A DNA stretch of 64,000 nt from Vicinamibacteria bacterium. Lineage in GTDB: Bacteria > Acidobacteriota > Vicinamibacteria > Fen-336. The stretch is taken from the NCBI GenBank assembly GCA_035570235.1, contig DATMML010000103.1, positions 1 through 64,000 on the forward strand. The letters run 5' to 3'. This document shows, one piece after another, positions 1 through 8,407 of this stretch. The number at the start of each line of letters is the position of its first letter. Position 1 is the first letter of the stretch. The notes under the pieces are model-generated. The model did no database searches. It was given only the letters and a program-made list of their open reading frames with translations, and had not been told where the DNA came from. The position numbers were made by a program, and so were the translations under genes.

Positions 1-2
1 GC

Positions 3-947
3 GACGTGCTCAAGGAGTTGGCCGAGGCCTGCCGGCGCCACCAAATGCGGCTCGGGTTCTACTACTCGCAGGCCCAGGACTGGCACGAGCCCAACGGGGC
101 GGGCAACGACTGGGATTTCGGCCCCGACGAGCGGAAGGACTTCGACAAGTATCTGCGCGGGAAGGCGGAGCCGCAGGTGCGCGAGCTCCTGACCGGCTAC
201 GGGCCCGTCGCTCTCGTCTGGTTCGATACCCCTCGCATGATGACGGGGGAGCGGGCCCAGCGCTTCACCGACATCGTCCGCTTCCTCCAGCCCGACTGCC
301 TCATCGACGGCCGCCTCGGGGCCACCGGCGACTACCTCACCACCGGGGACAACGTGATCCCCCCCGAGGTGCAGGCCCAGGCTTGGGAGACTCCGGCCAC
401 CATCAACCACACCTGGGGCTACCGGAAAGACGATCAGGACTGGAAGGCGCCCGGCGACATCATCTTCAAGCTCCTGGACATCGTGAGCAAGGGCGGTAAC
501 TACCTGCTCAACGTCGGACCCACGGCGGAGGGCGTCCTCCCTCCCCCCAGCCAGGACGTGCTGCGCACCGTCGGACGCTGGCTGAAAACCAACGGCGAGG
601 CCGTCTACGGCGCCGGGCCGACTCCCTTCGGGGATGAGCTGGGCGAGCCCAGCGCCCGGGGCACCCGGGATCTGCGCGGCCAGCCCCTTTTCCTGGTCCG
701 CAAGGAATGGCGGGTGACGACCAAGCCGGGAAAGCTGTACCTCACCTTTTTCGAGGAGCCGCGCGTGCCCTTCCCCCTTCCCGCCATCAAGAACAAGATC
801 GGGCGCGTCTATCGCCTCGCGGACGGCGTCGCCGTCGAGACCAAGGTAGAGGACGGACGCACGCTCCTGGTGATTCCGCGGCCGTTCTACGATGCCACCG
901 CCACCGTGGTCGTGGTTGAGTTCGAGGGAGAACAAGTCGAGCGGTAG
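3..947 (+). CDS. alpha-L-fucosidase (GH29), C-terminal part
   Basis: Glycoside hydrolase family 29 enzyme that releases L-fucose from glycans. The gene enters from the left edge, so the N-terminus and any signal peptide are missing; 314 residues are visible. The motif VALVWFDTP (D about residue 75 of the fragment) fits the GH29 nucleophile region. The block WETPATINHTWGYR and the following LLNVGPTAEG are typical of the end of the GH29 barrel. The last ~100 residues look like the C-terminal beta-sandwich. It is convergent with the fucose uptake and oxidation operon that starts at 8190, which fits a role in supplying free fucose. Family assignment is strong; substrate is inferred from family and context. 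Confidence 0.9.
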   Translation, partial: DVLKELAEACRRHQMRLGFYYSQAQDWHEPNGAGNDWDFGPDERKDFDKYLRGKAEPQVRELLTGYGPVALVWFDTPRMMTGERAQRFTDIVRFLQPDCLIDGRLGATGDYLTTGDNVIPPEVQAQAWETPATINHTWGYRKDDQDWKAPGDIIFKLLDIVSKGGNYLLNVGPTAEGVLPPPSQDVLRTVGRWLKTNGEAVYGAGPTPFGDELGEPSARGTRDLRGQPLFLVRKEWRVTTKPGKLYLTFFEEPRVPFPLPAIKNKIGRVYRLADGVAVETKVEDGRTLLVIPRPFYDATATVVVVEFEGEQVER

Positions 948-974
948 GGGTTGGGCGGTTCCCTCCCCCCGGAG

Positions 975-1003
975 CCGTGGGCCGAGGGCGGTCGCGCCCA
1001 CGG
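975..1003. terminator. hairpin between convergent fucosidase and fucose operon
   Basis: An 8-bp perfect inverted repeat, CCGTGGGC at 975-982 and GCCCACGG at 996-1003, lies in the 102-bp gap between the convergent fucosidase and fucose-dehydrogenase stop codons. There is no clear T-tract, so termination is only inferred from position and symmetry. Confidence 0.4.
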
Positions 1004-1049
1004 CGAGCACCCGACGAGGGGGATGGCGCTCCCCGGGAGGAGGGCGCCT

Positions 1050-1835
1050 CTAGCTCTTGCGCGTCTTGCGCCCGTAGCCAAGCTCCGCGCCCCCGGACTG
1101 GATGTGGTCGACACCGGTCGTGAAGGTCGCCTCCGCGGCCAGAAAAAGGCATAGCCTTCCGGTCTCCTCGATGGTACCCATGCGCCCCAGGAGCTGCGCG
1201 GCCTCCCCGTCGGCCCGGCACTGCGCGGGATCGGGGGCGGCGTCGATCGCTTCCTGCCAGAGGGGGGTATAGATGTTCCCCGGAGAGACGGAGTTGACGC
1301 GAACGTCGAAGGCGGCCTCGTCCACGGCCAGGGCTTTGGTGAAGGCCGTGATCGCCCCCTTGGTCGCGACGTAGGTCGTGGCGTGGAGCTGGCCCATGCT
1401 CCCCACCAGGCTCGAGAGATTGATGATGTTGCCCTGGGTTCTGCGCAGGTGGGGCAGCGCGAACTTGCAAGCCGCGAAGACGCTCACCAGATTCAGGTCC
1501 AGCAGGGAGCGAAACTCCTCCACCGAGAAGCCGTCGATGGGCTTGTGGGGGGGATGCCAGCCCGCGTTGTTGATCAGGCAGTCGAGACGGCCGTGGCGCT
1601 CGACCGCCTTTTTGATCAGGCTCTCGATCTCCTCGACCCGGGAGACATCGCCGGGAACGAAGTGCGCCTCCCCGGGGCCCCGCGCGTTTAGCTCCCGGGC
1701 CAGCCGCTCGCCCCCCGCCCGGCCCCGGGCGCAGAACACCACCTTGGCCCCCGCCTCGACGAAGACGCGCACGCAGCCTTCGCCGATCCCCTTGCTGCCC
1801 CCCGTTACGACCACGACCTTGTCCGCGTAGCGCAT
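1050..1835 (-). CDS. SDR oxidoreductase, probable L-fucose dehydrogenase
   Basis: Short-chain dehydrogenase of 261 residues, expected to oxidise L-fucose to L-fuconolactone with NAD(P)+. The cofactor motif TGGSKGIG is at residues 11-18, NNAG at 89-92, and the catalytic set is S141/S142, Y155 and K159 (YVATK). The N-terminus (RYADKVVVVTGG), the SSLVG segment and the C-terminal GGAELGYG resemble, from memory, human HSD17B14, which has been reported to act as an L-fucose dehydrogenase. It is the last gene of the minus-strand fucose operon, 16 bp after the ABC permease. SDR assignment is certain; fucose specificity is inferred from resemblance plus operon context. Confidence 0.8.
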   Translation of the reverse strand: MRYADKVVVVTGGSKGIGEGCVRVFVEAGAKVVFCARGRAGGERLARELNARGPGEAHFVPGDVSRVEEIESLIKKAVERHGRLDCLINNAGWHPPHKPIDGFSVEEFRSLLDLNLVSVFAACKFALPHLRRTQGNIINLSSLVGSMGQLHATTYVATKGAITAFTKALAVDEAAFDVRVNSVSPGNIYTPLWQEAIDAAPDPAQCRADGEAAQLLGRMGTIEETGRLCLFLAAEATFTTGVDHIQSGGAELGYGRKTRKS

Positions 1836-1851
1836 AGGCTTCTCCCCCGCC

Positions 1852-2805
1852 TCAGCTGCCGGGCAGGCCCTGGCGCCAACGGTCGAGGGTCACGGCGGCC
1901 ACGATGACCCCGCCCGTGACAATCTGCTGCACCCAGTTGGGCAGTCCCTCCTGCGAGCAGCCGATCTGGATCACGGTCATCAAGACCGCCCCCACCAGGG
2001 TCCCGAACACCGTTCCTTTCCCGCCCGTGAGGCTGCCGCCGCCGATGATCACGGCCGCGATCGCGTCCAGCTCGAGGCCGATGCCCACGGTGGGGTCCCC
2101 CACCGAGAGCTTCGCGAACTCCATCACCCCCGCCACCCCGGCGAGCGCGGAGGCGATGGTGTAGACCGCAATCTTGCACCCCTCCACGGGCACGCCGCAC
2201 AATCGCGCCGTCCGCTCGTTGGAGCCGATGGCGAGCAGGTGCCTCCCGAAGCGCGTGTAGCCCAGCACCCCCGCCACCAGCAGCGCGAGGGTGAGGAACG
2301 TCCAGATCCCCAAAGGCACGAGCAGGCCTTCGCCCGCGGGCAGCGTCCGCAGGAGGTCGTTGAGCCACGTTCCCGGCGCCTCCAAGCGTTGCTCCTGCGC
2401 CAACCCCTTGGCCGCGCCCCGCACCAGCAGCATCATCCCCAGGGTCACGATGAAGGGAACGAGCTTCAGCTGCGTGATCAGCAGTCCGGTCAAGAGCCCG
2501 CAGAGCGCACCCGCGCCCACCGCGGCCAGGGCCGCCAAGGCCGGGCTCACCTGGGAACGGAGCAAGAGTGCGATCACGATCGTGGAGAGGGCGACGGTGG
2601 ACCCCACCGAGAGGTCGATCCCGGCGGCGGCGATGACCAGGGTCATGCCCAGGGCGGCGATGCCCACGATCGCGGTCTGGCGCGTGATCAGGTCCAGGTT
2701 GGCGGGCCGGAAGAATCCGGGTCCGATCAGGAAGCCGAAGAGAACCGACACCCCCACCAGGCCCAGGAAGGGCCCGCTCCGGGAGAGGAGATCCCGGGCC
2801 TTCAT
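1852..2805 (-). CDS. sugar ABC transporter permease (RbsC family)
   Basis: Inner-membrane permease of 317 residues with about eight to ten hydrophobic segments, of the ribose/xylose/galactose CUT2 class. The segment AAAGIDLSVGSTVAL near residue 60 and GGGSLTGGKGTVFGT near residue 256 are conserved RbsC-type blocks. Its start overlaps the end of the ATPase gene by 4 bp (ATGA), indicating translational coupling. With the ATPase and lipoprotein binding protein it forms a complete importer. Fucose as substrate is inferred from the surrounding catabolic genes. Confidence 0.9.
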   Translation of the reverse strand: MKARDLLSRSGPFLGLVGVSVLFGFLIGPGFFRPANLDLITRQTAIVGIAALGMTLVIAAAGIDLSVGSTVALSTIVIALLLRSQVSPALAALAAVGAGALCGLLTGLLITQLKLVPFIVTLGMMLLVRGAAKGLAQEQRLEAPGTWLNDLLRTLPAGEGLLVPLGIWTFLTLALLVAGVLGYTRFGRHLLAIGSNERTARLCGVPVEGCKIAVYTIASALAGVAGVMEFAKLSVGDPTVGIGLELDAIAAVIIGGGSLTGGKGTVFGTLVGAVLMTVIQIGCSQEGLPNWVQQIVTGGVIVAAVTLDRWRQGLPGS

Positions 2806-4316
2806 GCCGCTCCCGCCCCGCTCGCCTCCAGGATCAACCGGTGCTCATCGAGGGCTTCCGCGGGCCGGGCGGCGGAGAGCCGGCCCCGGTGCATGACGGC
2901 GATCCGGTCGCAAAGGCCGAGAAGCTCCGGCATGTAGCTGCTCACGAGCAGAACCGCTTTCGGAGACCGGCCCTGACCCCCCGAGACGAGGGCGTCGATG
3001 AGGCCGTAGATCTGCGCCTTGCTGGCAACGTCGATTCCGCGCGTCGGCTCGTCGAGGAGAAGCACGTCGACGTCGTGGTGGAGAAGCCGTGCGAAAGCGA
3101 CCTTCTGTTGGTTGCCGCCCGACAGCTCCCCCACCGGCTGCCCGGGGCTCCGGCAAAGGATGCCGAGCCGCCCGATCCAGTCCCGGGCCGCCGCTTCCTG
3201 GGCCCGGGCGAGGACGAACGGCCCCGGGCCCAGTCCCTTTAGGCGGGAGAGGGTCAGGTTGTCGGCGACGGACAGCCCTGCGGCCAGCCCTTCCTCCTTG
3301 CGATCCTCGCTCAGGAAGCCCACCCCTTCCCGCCAGCTCCGTCCCGGGGAGGGATGGCCCGTGTAGGAGGCCACGCGAACGGTGCCCTCCCGTACCGGGG
3401 CCAGGCCGAAGATCCCGCGAAGTAGCCGGGTTCGGCCGGCGCCGAGCAGGCCCGCGATGCCGAGCACTTCACCCCGCCGGAGGGTGAGGGTCGCCCCGCT
3501 CGCTCCGAAGCCTTCAAGAGCGAGGGCCACCTCGCCGGCCCGGCGCGGCGACCGGGGGAACAGGTCGTCCACGGGGCGACCCACCATCATGCCGCCGATC
3601 TCACACGCGCTCACCGGCGCGGTCTCGCCCCCGCCCGCGTTCTTCCCGTCTCGCAGGACCACGAAGCGGTCGGCGACCTCTTTGACCTCCTCGAGGAAGT
3701 GGGAAATGTAGACAATGGCCTGCCCCTGGCCCTTGAGACGGGCGATGAGCGCGAAGAGTCGCTGGACGTCCTCCCGGCCCAGGCTGCTGGTGGGCTCGTC
3801 CAGGACCAGAATCCGGCAGGAGCCGGCCAAGGCGCGCGCGATCTCCACCAGTTGTTGCTCGGCGAGGGACAGGGCGCCGACCACGGCCTGAAGGGGCATG
3901 TCCGCATGCTGGAGCTGCTCGAGCGCCCGCCGGGCCCGGTCTCGCATCTCTTCCCCCCGCAGCAGGCCGAGCCGCGTGGGCTCCTCTCCCAGCACGATGT
4001 TCTCTGCCACCGTGAGATGGGGCGCGAGCGAGAGCTCCTGGTAGATCATGGCCACACCCGCGCGGCGGGCCTCCTGCGGGCTGCGCGGCCGGAAGGGCTC
4101 ACCGTCCAGGCGCATCTCCCCCGCGTCGGGGGCGAGCGCGCCAGCCAGGATCCCCATGAGCGTGCTTTTCCCGGCCCCGTTCTGGCCGACCAGTGCACAG
4201 ACTTCACCCCCGCGCACGGCCAGGTCCACGCCATCCAGGGCCGCGGTGGCGCCGAACGCCTTGCGGATGCCCCGCATGGCGAAGCGCGGCCCGGCGGCCC
4301 CTAGTTCTTCAGCCAT
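2802..4316 (-). CDS. sugar ABC transporter ATPase, tandem domains (RbsA/MglA-transport type)
   Basis: Cytoplasmic ATPase of 504 residues with two fused ABC domains, as in CUT2 importers. The N-terminal Walker A is GQNGAGKST at 44-52, followed by a signature-like LSLAEQQ and VLDEPTSSL. The C-terminal half has the usual degenerate P-loop GLLGAGRTRLL and an intact signature LSGGNQQK with LLDEPTRGID. This asymmetry is normal for the family. The start lies 16 bp inside the 3' end of the binding-protein gene, and the stop overlaps the permease start. It energises uptake of the operon's sugar. Confidence 0.92.
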   Translation of the reverse strand: MAEELGAAGPRFAMRGIRKAFGATAALDGVDLAVRGGEVCALVGQNGAGKSTLMGILAGALAPDAGEMRLDGEPFRPRSPQEARRAGVAMIYQELSLAPHLTVAENIVLGEEPTRLGLLRGEEMRDRARRALEQLQHADMPLQAVVGALSLAEQQLVEIARALAGSCRILVLDEPTSSLGREDVQRLFALIARLKGQGQAIVYISHFLEEVKEVADRFVVLRDGKNAGGGETAPVSACEIGGMMVGRPVDDLFPRSPRRAGEVALALEGFGASGATLTLRRGEVLGIAGLLGAGRTRLLRGIFGLAPVREGTVRVASYTGHPSPGRSWREGVGFLSEDRKEEGLAAGLSVADNLTLSRLKGLGPGPFVLARAQEAAARDWIGRLGILCRSPGQPVGELSGGNQQKVAFARLLHHDVDVLLLDEPTRGIDVASKAQIYGLIDALVSGGQGRSPKAVLLVSSYMPELLGLCDRIAVMHRGRLSAARPAEALDEHRLILEASGAGAA

Positions 4317-5296
4317 TTCGAGAGGTCAGGGGAGAGCAGCTCCTTCATCTCCGGCTGGTCCATGACCTCGCGGGTGGCCAGGTGGACGCCGGTGTCGATG
4401 CGCTTCTCGACCGTCTGCCCCCGGAGGTGGGCCACCATCGTTTTGACTCCGAGGTAGCCCATGCGCACCGGGTCCTGGAGGACCAGCCCGTCGATGTGGC
4501 CGTCGCGCAGCCCCTTGACCAGCTTGGGAGAGGCGTCGAAGCCCACAAAGTGCACCTTCCCCGCCCAGCCGTTGTCCTGGAGCACGCGCAGCATGCCGAA
4601 GGCGGTGGACTCGTTGGGGCAGAAGATCCCGCCCAGCCCGAGGCTGCCGTCGGGCTGCTTGTAGTTGGAGAGAATGGCCTCGGCCTTCTTGTATGCGCTC
4701 TCCACGTCCGACCCCCCGTACTGATTGGAGCTCACCACCTCGAGGCCGGGGTTCTCCTTCATCACCTCCAGAAACCCCTCCTCGCGCTTGTTGGTGCTGT
4801 CGGAGCCCTCCGCGTAGCGCAAAAGCACGACTTTGCCCTTGCCGCCCAGGACCCGGGCCACGTGTTCGCCGCCCAGGCGGCCGCCCTTCTCGTTGTCGGT
4901 GGCCACGAAGCTGACGTAGCCCTCGCCCTTGAGGCCGGAGTCGATGATCACCACCGGGATCCCGCTCTTGGCCGCCGCCGCCACCGGCCGGGCGAGCGCG
5001 GTTTCGTCCAGGGGGGCGAGGACGATGCCCGAGATCCCGCGGCTGATGAACCCCTCGACCTCGGAGACCTGGGAGTCGCGGTCGTCCTCGCGCAGGGGCC
5101 CGCGCCAGATGACCTCCACCCCCAGCTCCGCCGCCGCCTTGCTGGCGCCCGCGTGGATGCTCTGCCAGAAGACGTGCGAGGTGCCTTTGGGGATCACCGC
5201 CAGGATCAGCTTGTCCTTGTCGCGGCGGCCTCCCCCGCAGGCGCCCGCCAAGAGCAGGGCCACGACCGCGGCCGCCTTCCTCAGGGTCTCGTTCAT
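4301..5296 (-). CDS. sugar ABC transporter substrate-binding lipoprotein
   Basis: Periplasmic binding protein of 331 residues, RbsB-like (type-1 periplasmic binding fold). I chose the ATG at 5296 because it gives a lipoprotein signal (lipobox LLAGAC, C20) and overlaps the upstream lactonase stop as ATGA. The longer in-frame extension upstream lies inside the lactonase and lacks secretion features. Blocks such as LAPLDETAL, PVVIIDSG and VGFDASPKLVKG are typical of D-ribose/galactose-type receptors. Expected to deliver L-fucose or a related sugar to the membrane permease. Confidence 0.9.
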   Translation of the reverse strand: MNETLRKAAAVVALLLAGACGGGRRDKDKLILAVIPKGTSHVFWQSIHAGASKAAAELGVEVIWRGPLREDDRDSQVSEVEGFISRGISGIVLAPLDETALARPVAAAAKSGIPVVIIDSGLKGEGYVSFVATDNEKGGRLGGEHVARVLGGKGKVVLLRYAEGSDSTNKREEGFLEVMKENPGLEVVSSNQYGGSDVESAYKKAEAILSNYKQPDGSLGLGGIFCPNESTAFGMLRVLQDNGWAGKVHFVGFDASPKLVKGLRDGHIDGLVLQDPVRMGYLGVKTMVAHLRGQTVEKRIDTGVHLATREVMDQPEMKELLSPDLSKWLKN

Positions 5297-6189
5297 GTCT
5301 TTCCCTCCTGCCGGGCGAGGTTCCAGAAGCGCAGGGCGTTCAGGCCGAGCACGGCGTCGCCCTCCGCCCCCGGGCGGGGGCCGAGATAATCCATCACCAC
5401 CCCCAGGGTGCGGGCGTAGTCGGCGGCCAGCGTGCACACCGGCCAGTCGGACCCGATGAGGAGCCGCTGGGGCCCAAAGCCGTCGAAGGCGACCTCGAGG
5501 CAGGGCACCAGATCCTCGGGGGTCCAGCGGTCCCAATCCGCCTCCGTGACCAAGCCGGACAGCTTGCACACCACGTTGGGAAGAGAAGCGAGAAGGCATA
5601 GATCACGTGCCCAGGCCCGGAGCTCGCCTTTCCGGATCTCGGGCTTGGCCGCATGGTCGAGCACGAAGCGGACGCCCGGGAAGCGCCGGACGAACTCGGT
5701 CGCGACCGGGAGATGGCGAGGGTAGATGAGGATGTCGTAGGCCAACCCGAAAGACTCGAGGAGGGCCACCCCGCGCGCGAACTCGGGCCGGAGGAGGAAC
5801 GACTGGTCGGGCTCGTCCTGCACCCCATGCCGCACGCCCACCAGTTTGGGATGGGGGGCGAATTCCTGGAGCTCCCCGCGCACCGCGGGCGACTGCAGGT
5901 CGACCCAGCCGACCACGCCCAGGATGAAGGGGTGGCGGTCCGCCAACTCCAGCAGCCATCGCGTCTCGGCCAGGCTCGGGCGGACCTGGACGGCCACGCA
6001 GCCATCGAAGCCGACGCGGTCCAGCTCCCCTTTGAGCTCCCCGGGCAGGAAGTCGCGTCGCAAGCCTCCCATCCGCTCATCGATCCAGGCGTACTCCTGC
6101 TGGTCGTACCGCCAGAAATGCTGGTGGGCGTCGATGCGGGGAGGGCGAAGGGCCGGACCGTCCGCGGGCGGCCCCGGACCCGCGGTCAC
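5293..6189 (-). CDS. amidohydrolase, probable L-fuconolactonase
   Basis: Amidohydrolase_2 family protein of 298 residues, likely hydrolysing L-fuconolactone to L-fuconate. The metal-binding pair H22-x-H24 is in RIDAHQHFW, and LDHAAKP and GSDWPVC supply further expected ligands. I chose the GTG at 6189 since it overlaps the mutarotase stop as GTGA; a longer ATG start at 6333 would lie inside the mutarotase gene. Members of this family (COG3618) act as fucono- or rhamnonolactonases. Position between mutarotase and the ABC lipoprotein supports the fucose pathway. Confidence 0.85.
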   Translation of the reverse strand: MTAGPGPPADGPALRPPRIDAHQHFWRYDQQEYAWIDERMGGLRRDFLPGELKGELDRVGFDGCVAVQVRPSLAETRWLLELADRHPFILGVVGWVDLQSPAVRGELQEFAPHPKLVGVRHGVQDEPDQSFLLRPEFARGVALLESFGLAYDILIYPRHLPVATEFVRRFPGVRFVLDHAAKPEIRKGELRAWARDLCLLASLPNVVCKLSGLVTEADWDRWTPEDLVPCLEVAFDGFGPQRLLIGSDWPVCTLAADYARTLGVVMDYLGPRPGAEGDAVLGLNALRFWNLARQEGKT

Positions 6190-6575
6190 GGGTGGGGGCG
6201 CCTTGGCCGCGAGGTGCCCGCGCCGCGGCCGTCCCTCCCCCCCAGGTGGAACACGGGCTCCATGCGCACCCACCATTCCCCGGGCCGCGCCCCCGGCGGC
6301 CTCTTCTGGAAAGTCTTCATCAGCTTCTCCCACTCGGCGCAGCGCGGGTGGGAACGGAGGTGGCGGGCGAAAGCCCTCCGACGGTCGAAGCGGCCCGGGG
6401 TCTCCAGCACCATCACCAGGCGCCGGTCTAGCAGGTAGATGTCCATGTTCCGGATTCCGACCCGACGCAGGCTCCGCTGCACCTCCGGCCAGACCGCACG
6501 GTGATGCTTCCTATAGGCGGCGATGGCGGAGGGATCATCCTTGAGGTCGAGGGTGAAGAGGTCCCGCTTCTTCAC
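6186..6575 (-). CDS. L-fucose/L-rhamnose mutarotase-like protein
   Basis: Small RhaM/FucU-type mutarotase of 129 residues (RhaM superfamily, dimeric alpha-beta barrel fold), interconverting sugar anomers. The block YRKHHRAVWPEV near residues 21-32 carries the family histidines, followed by IRNMDIYLLDRRLV and MVLET; WEKLMKTF near the end is also conserved. The GTG start at 6575 overlaps the upstream stop as GTGA and the gene ends in another GTGA with the lactonase. In this operon it probably equilibrates L-fucose for the dehydrogenase. Confidence 0.85.
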   Translation of the reverse strand: MKKRDLFTLDLKDDPSAIAAYRKHHRAVWPEVQRSLRRVGIRNMDIYLLDRRLVMVLETPGRFDRRRAFARHLRSHPRCAEWEKLMKTFQKRPPGARPGEWWVRMEPVFHLGGRDGRGAGTSRPRRPHP

Positions 6576-7426
6576 CGGGGAGCCACCACTTCCTGGCGCG
6601 ACTCCCCCAGGCCGGTGATGCCCAGCTCCACGAAATCGCCGGCGCGCAGATATTGCGGCGGCTTCATTCCTAGGCCCACCCCGGCCGGTGTACCCGTGCT
6701 GATCACGTCGCCGGGCAGGAGGGTCATGAACTGGGTCACGTAGCTGACCAGGGCCGGGACCCCGAAGATCATGTTCGCGGTCGTGCTGCGCTGCCGGTAC
6801 ACGCCGTTGATCTTCAGCCACATCTCGAGGCGGTGGGGGTCGGGGATCTCGTCGCGGGTGGCGAGAAACGGGCCCACGGGGGCGAAGGTGTCCGCGCTCT
6901 TGCCCTTCACCCACTGTCCGCCCCGCTCCATCTGGAACGCGCGCTCCGAGTAATCGTTGTGGAGCACGTAACCCGCCACGTACTCGTAGGCTTCTGCCTC
7001 CTCCACGTAGCGGGCCGTCTTGCCGATGACAACCGCCAGCTCGACCTCCCAGTCCACCTTGGAGGCCCCACGAGGGATGACCAGAGGGTCGTTGGGACCG
7101 ACCAACGCGGTCGTGGACTTGAAGAAGATGACCGGCTCCCGGGGGATCTCCGCGCCCGTCTCCGCCGCGTGGTCGCGGAAGTTGAGCCCGATGCAGACGA
7201 TCTTGCTGGGCCGCCGGAGGGGAGCCCCGAGCCGGACGCGGGCGTCCACGCGCGGCGCGGAGCCCGCGTTCTTGTCCAGCCAGGCCGGGAGGCGGGAGAG
7301 CCCCCCCCCACCCAGAAAGTCCTCGTCGTAGTCAGAGCCGACTCCGGACGCGTCGACCCGCACGCCGTCCCCGAGCAGCACCCCCGGTCTCTCCCGGCCC
7401 GGCTCGCCAAAGCGGATGAGCTTCAT
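6572..7426 (-). CDS. fumarylacetoacetate-hydrolase family protein, probable 2,4-diketo-3-deoxy-L-fuconate hydrolase
   Basis: FAH-superfamily enzyme of 284 residues. The C-terminal domain shows IGLNFRDHAAETG, PVIFFKSTTALVGPND and DWEVELAVVIGK, the last carrying metal-binding Glu residues of the family. In the Xanthomonas/Burkholderia-type non-phosphorylative fucose route, the last step is hydrolysis of 2,4-diketo-3-deoxy-L-fuconate to pyruvate and lactate, done by a FAH-family enzyme. The gene overlaps both neighbours by 4 bp. FAH membership is certain; the exact substrate is inferred from context. Confidence 0.82.
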   Translation of the reverse strand: MKLIRFGEPGRERPGVLLGDGVRVDASGVGSDYDEDFLGGGGLSRLPAWLDKNAGSAPRVDARVRLGAPLRRPSKIVCIGLNFRDHAAETGAEIPREPVIFFKSTTALVGPNDPLVIPRGASKVDWEVELAVVIGKTARYVEEAEAYEYVAGYVLHNDYSERAFQMERGGQWVKGKSADTFAPVGPFLATRDEIPDPHRLEMWLKINGVYRQRSTTANMIFGVPALVSYVTQFMTLLPGDVISTGTPAGVGLGMKPPQYLRAGDFVELGITGLGESRQEVVAPR

Positions 7427-8190
7427 GTGCCCAAGACACCTCCATCAATAGGATAGGCCTGGCCGGTGACGAAGGCGGCTTCGTCCGAGCAGAGGTAAAG
7501 GGCCAGAAGTGCCACCTCCTCCGGCGTGCCCATCCGGCCCATGGGCTGGGAGGCCGAGAGTTTCTCGAACATTTCCTTCTCCCGCCCCGGGTAGTTCTTG
7601 GCCAGGAAACCGTCCACGAAGGGGGTGTGGACGCGGGCGGGTGAGATGCAGTTGCAGCGGATCTTCTTCATGTAGTCCGTGGCGATGGACATGGTCATGG
7701 TGTGGACTGCGCCCTTGCTCATGGAGTAGGCAAACCGGTCGGGGAGCCCGATGTGCGACGCGATGGAGGCCAGGTTCAGGATCACGCCTGCGCCCTTCGT
7801 CAGCATGTGCGGGAGGGCGGCCCGGGAGCACAGGTAAACGCCCTTCACATTGACACGGTAGACGCGGTCGAATTCTTCCTCGGTGGTGCTGAGCACGCTC
7901 CCGACGTGGGCGACGCCCGCGCTGTTGACGAGGATGTCGATCAGCCCTTGCTCCGCGACTGCTCGCTTAAACGTCGCCTCCACCTGAACGGCGTCTGCCA
8001 CGTCGCAAACCAGGGTCGCCGCCTTACCCTGGGCGGCGCGGATGTTCTCGGTGGTGGCCTGGGCCGTGGTCGGGTTGTGGTCGAGCACCCCCACTTGCGC
8101 CCCCTGGCGGGCAAAGAGGAGGGCGATCGCCCGCCCGATGCCCGAGCCGGCGCCCGTCACCACCGCAACCTTGCCGTCCAGACGGAACAT
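7423..8190 (-). CDS. SDR oxidoreductase, probable 2-keto-3-deoxy-L-fuconate dehydrogenase
   Basis: Short-chain dehydrogenase of 255 residues and the first gene of the fucose operon. TGAGSGIG lies at 12-19, NSAG at 89-92, S142 and Y155-S-M-S-K159 form the active site, and the C-terminus GGVLGT is typical. I chose the ATG at 8190, which gives the usual SDR length; the ORF extends upstream without homology. By position and family it should oxidise 2-keto-3-deoxy-L-fuconate to the 2,4-diketo acid that the next enzyme cleaves. No strong Shine-Dalgarno is visible apart from GAGG two bases before the ATG. Confidence 0.8.
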   Translation of the reverse strand: MFRLDGKVAVVTGAGSGIGRAIALLFARQGAQVGVLDHNPTTAQATTENIRAAQGKAATLVCDVADAVQVEATFKRAVAEQGLIDILVNSAGVAHVGSVLSTTEEEFDRVYRVNVKGVYLCSRAALPHMLTKGAGVILNLASIASHIGLPDRFAYSMSKGAVHTMTMSIATDYMKKIRCNCISPARVHTPFVDGFLAKNYPGREKEMFEKLSASQPMGRMGTPEEVALLALYLCSDEAAFVTGQAYPIDGGVLGT

Positions 8191-8407
8191 GGCCTCTTCG
8201 TCTCCCGCTACGGCGTGAACCGTACCACCAGACTCCCGGCGGCGGAAGCGACCTCCCGCCCCCCTCCGGCGGGGCGGGGCCGAGCGCAAGACGGGACGTC
8301 CATGCAGGGGAGGCACGCCCGCGAGGGCTCGCGGCGCGGAAGCATATACCATATGTGCCGCGGGGCCGCGGCCGAGAGCCGTGGTTGCATCCGCGCCCAC
8401 GGGCAGA
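8191..8407. other. intergenic control region of the fucose operon
   Basis: Non-coding stretch upstream of the fucose operon. The only clear departure from GC-rich background is the AT-rich near-palindrome at 8342-8358 (listed separately). I see no convincing -35/-10 pair reading toward 8190. Confidence 0.4.
8342..8358. promoter_or_regulatory. AT-rich imperfect inverted repeat, candidate operator
   Basis: GCATAT and ATATGTGC flank a central ACC, giving an imperfect dyad in otherwise GC-rich DNA about 150 bp upstream of the fucose operon start. It could be a binding site for the GntR-type regulator whose remnant lies just downstream. The match is short and functional assignment is speculative. 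Confidence 0.3.
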
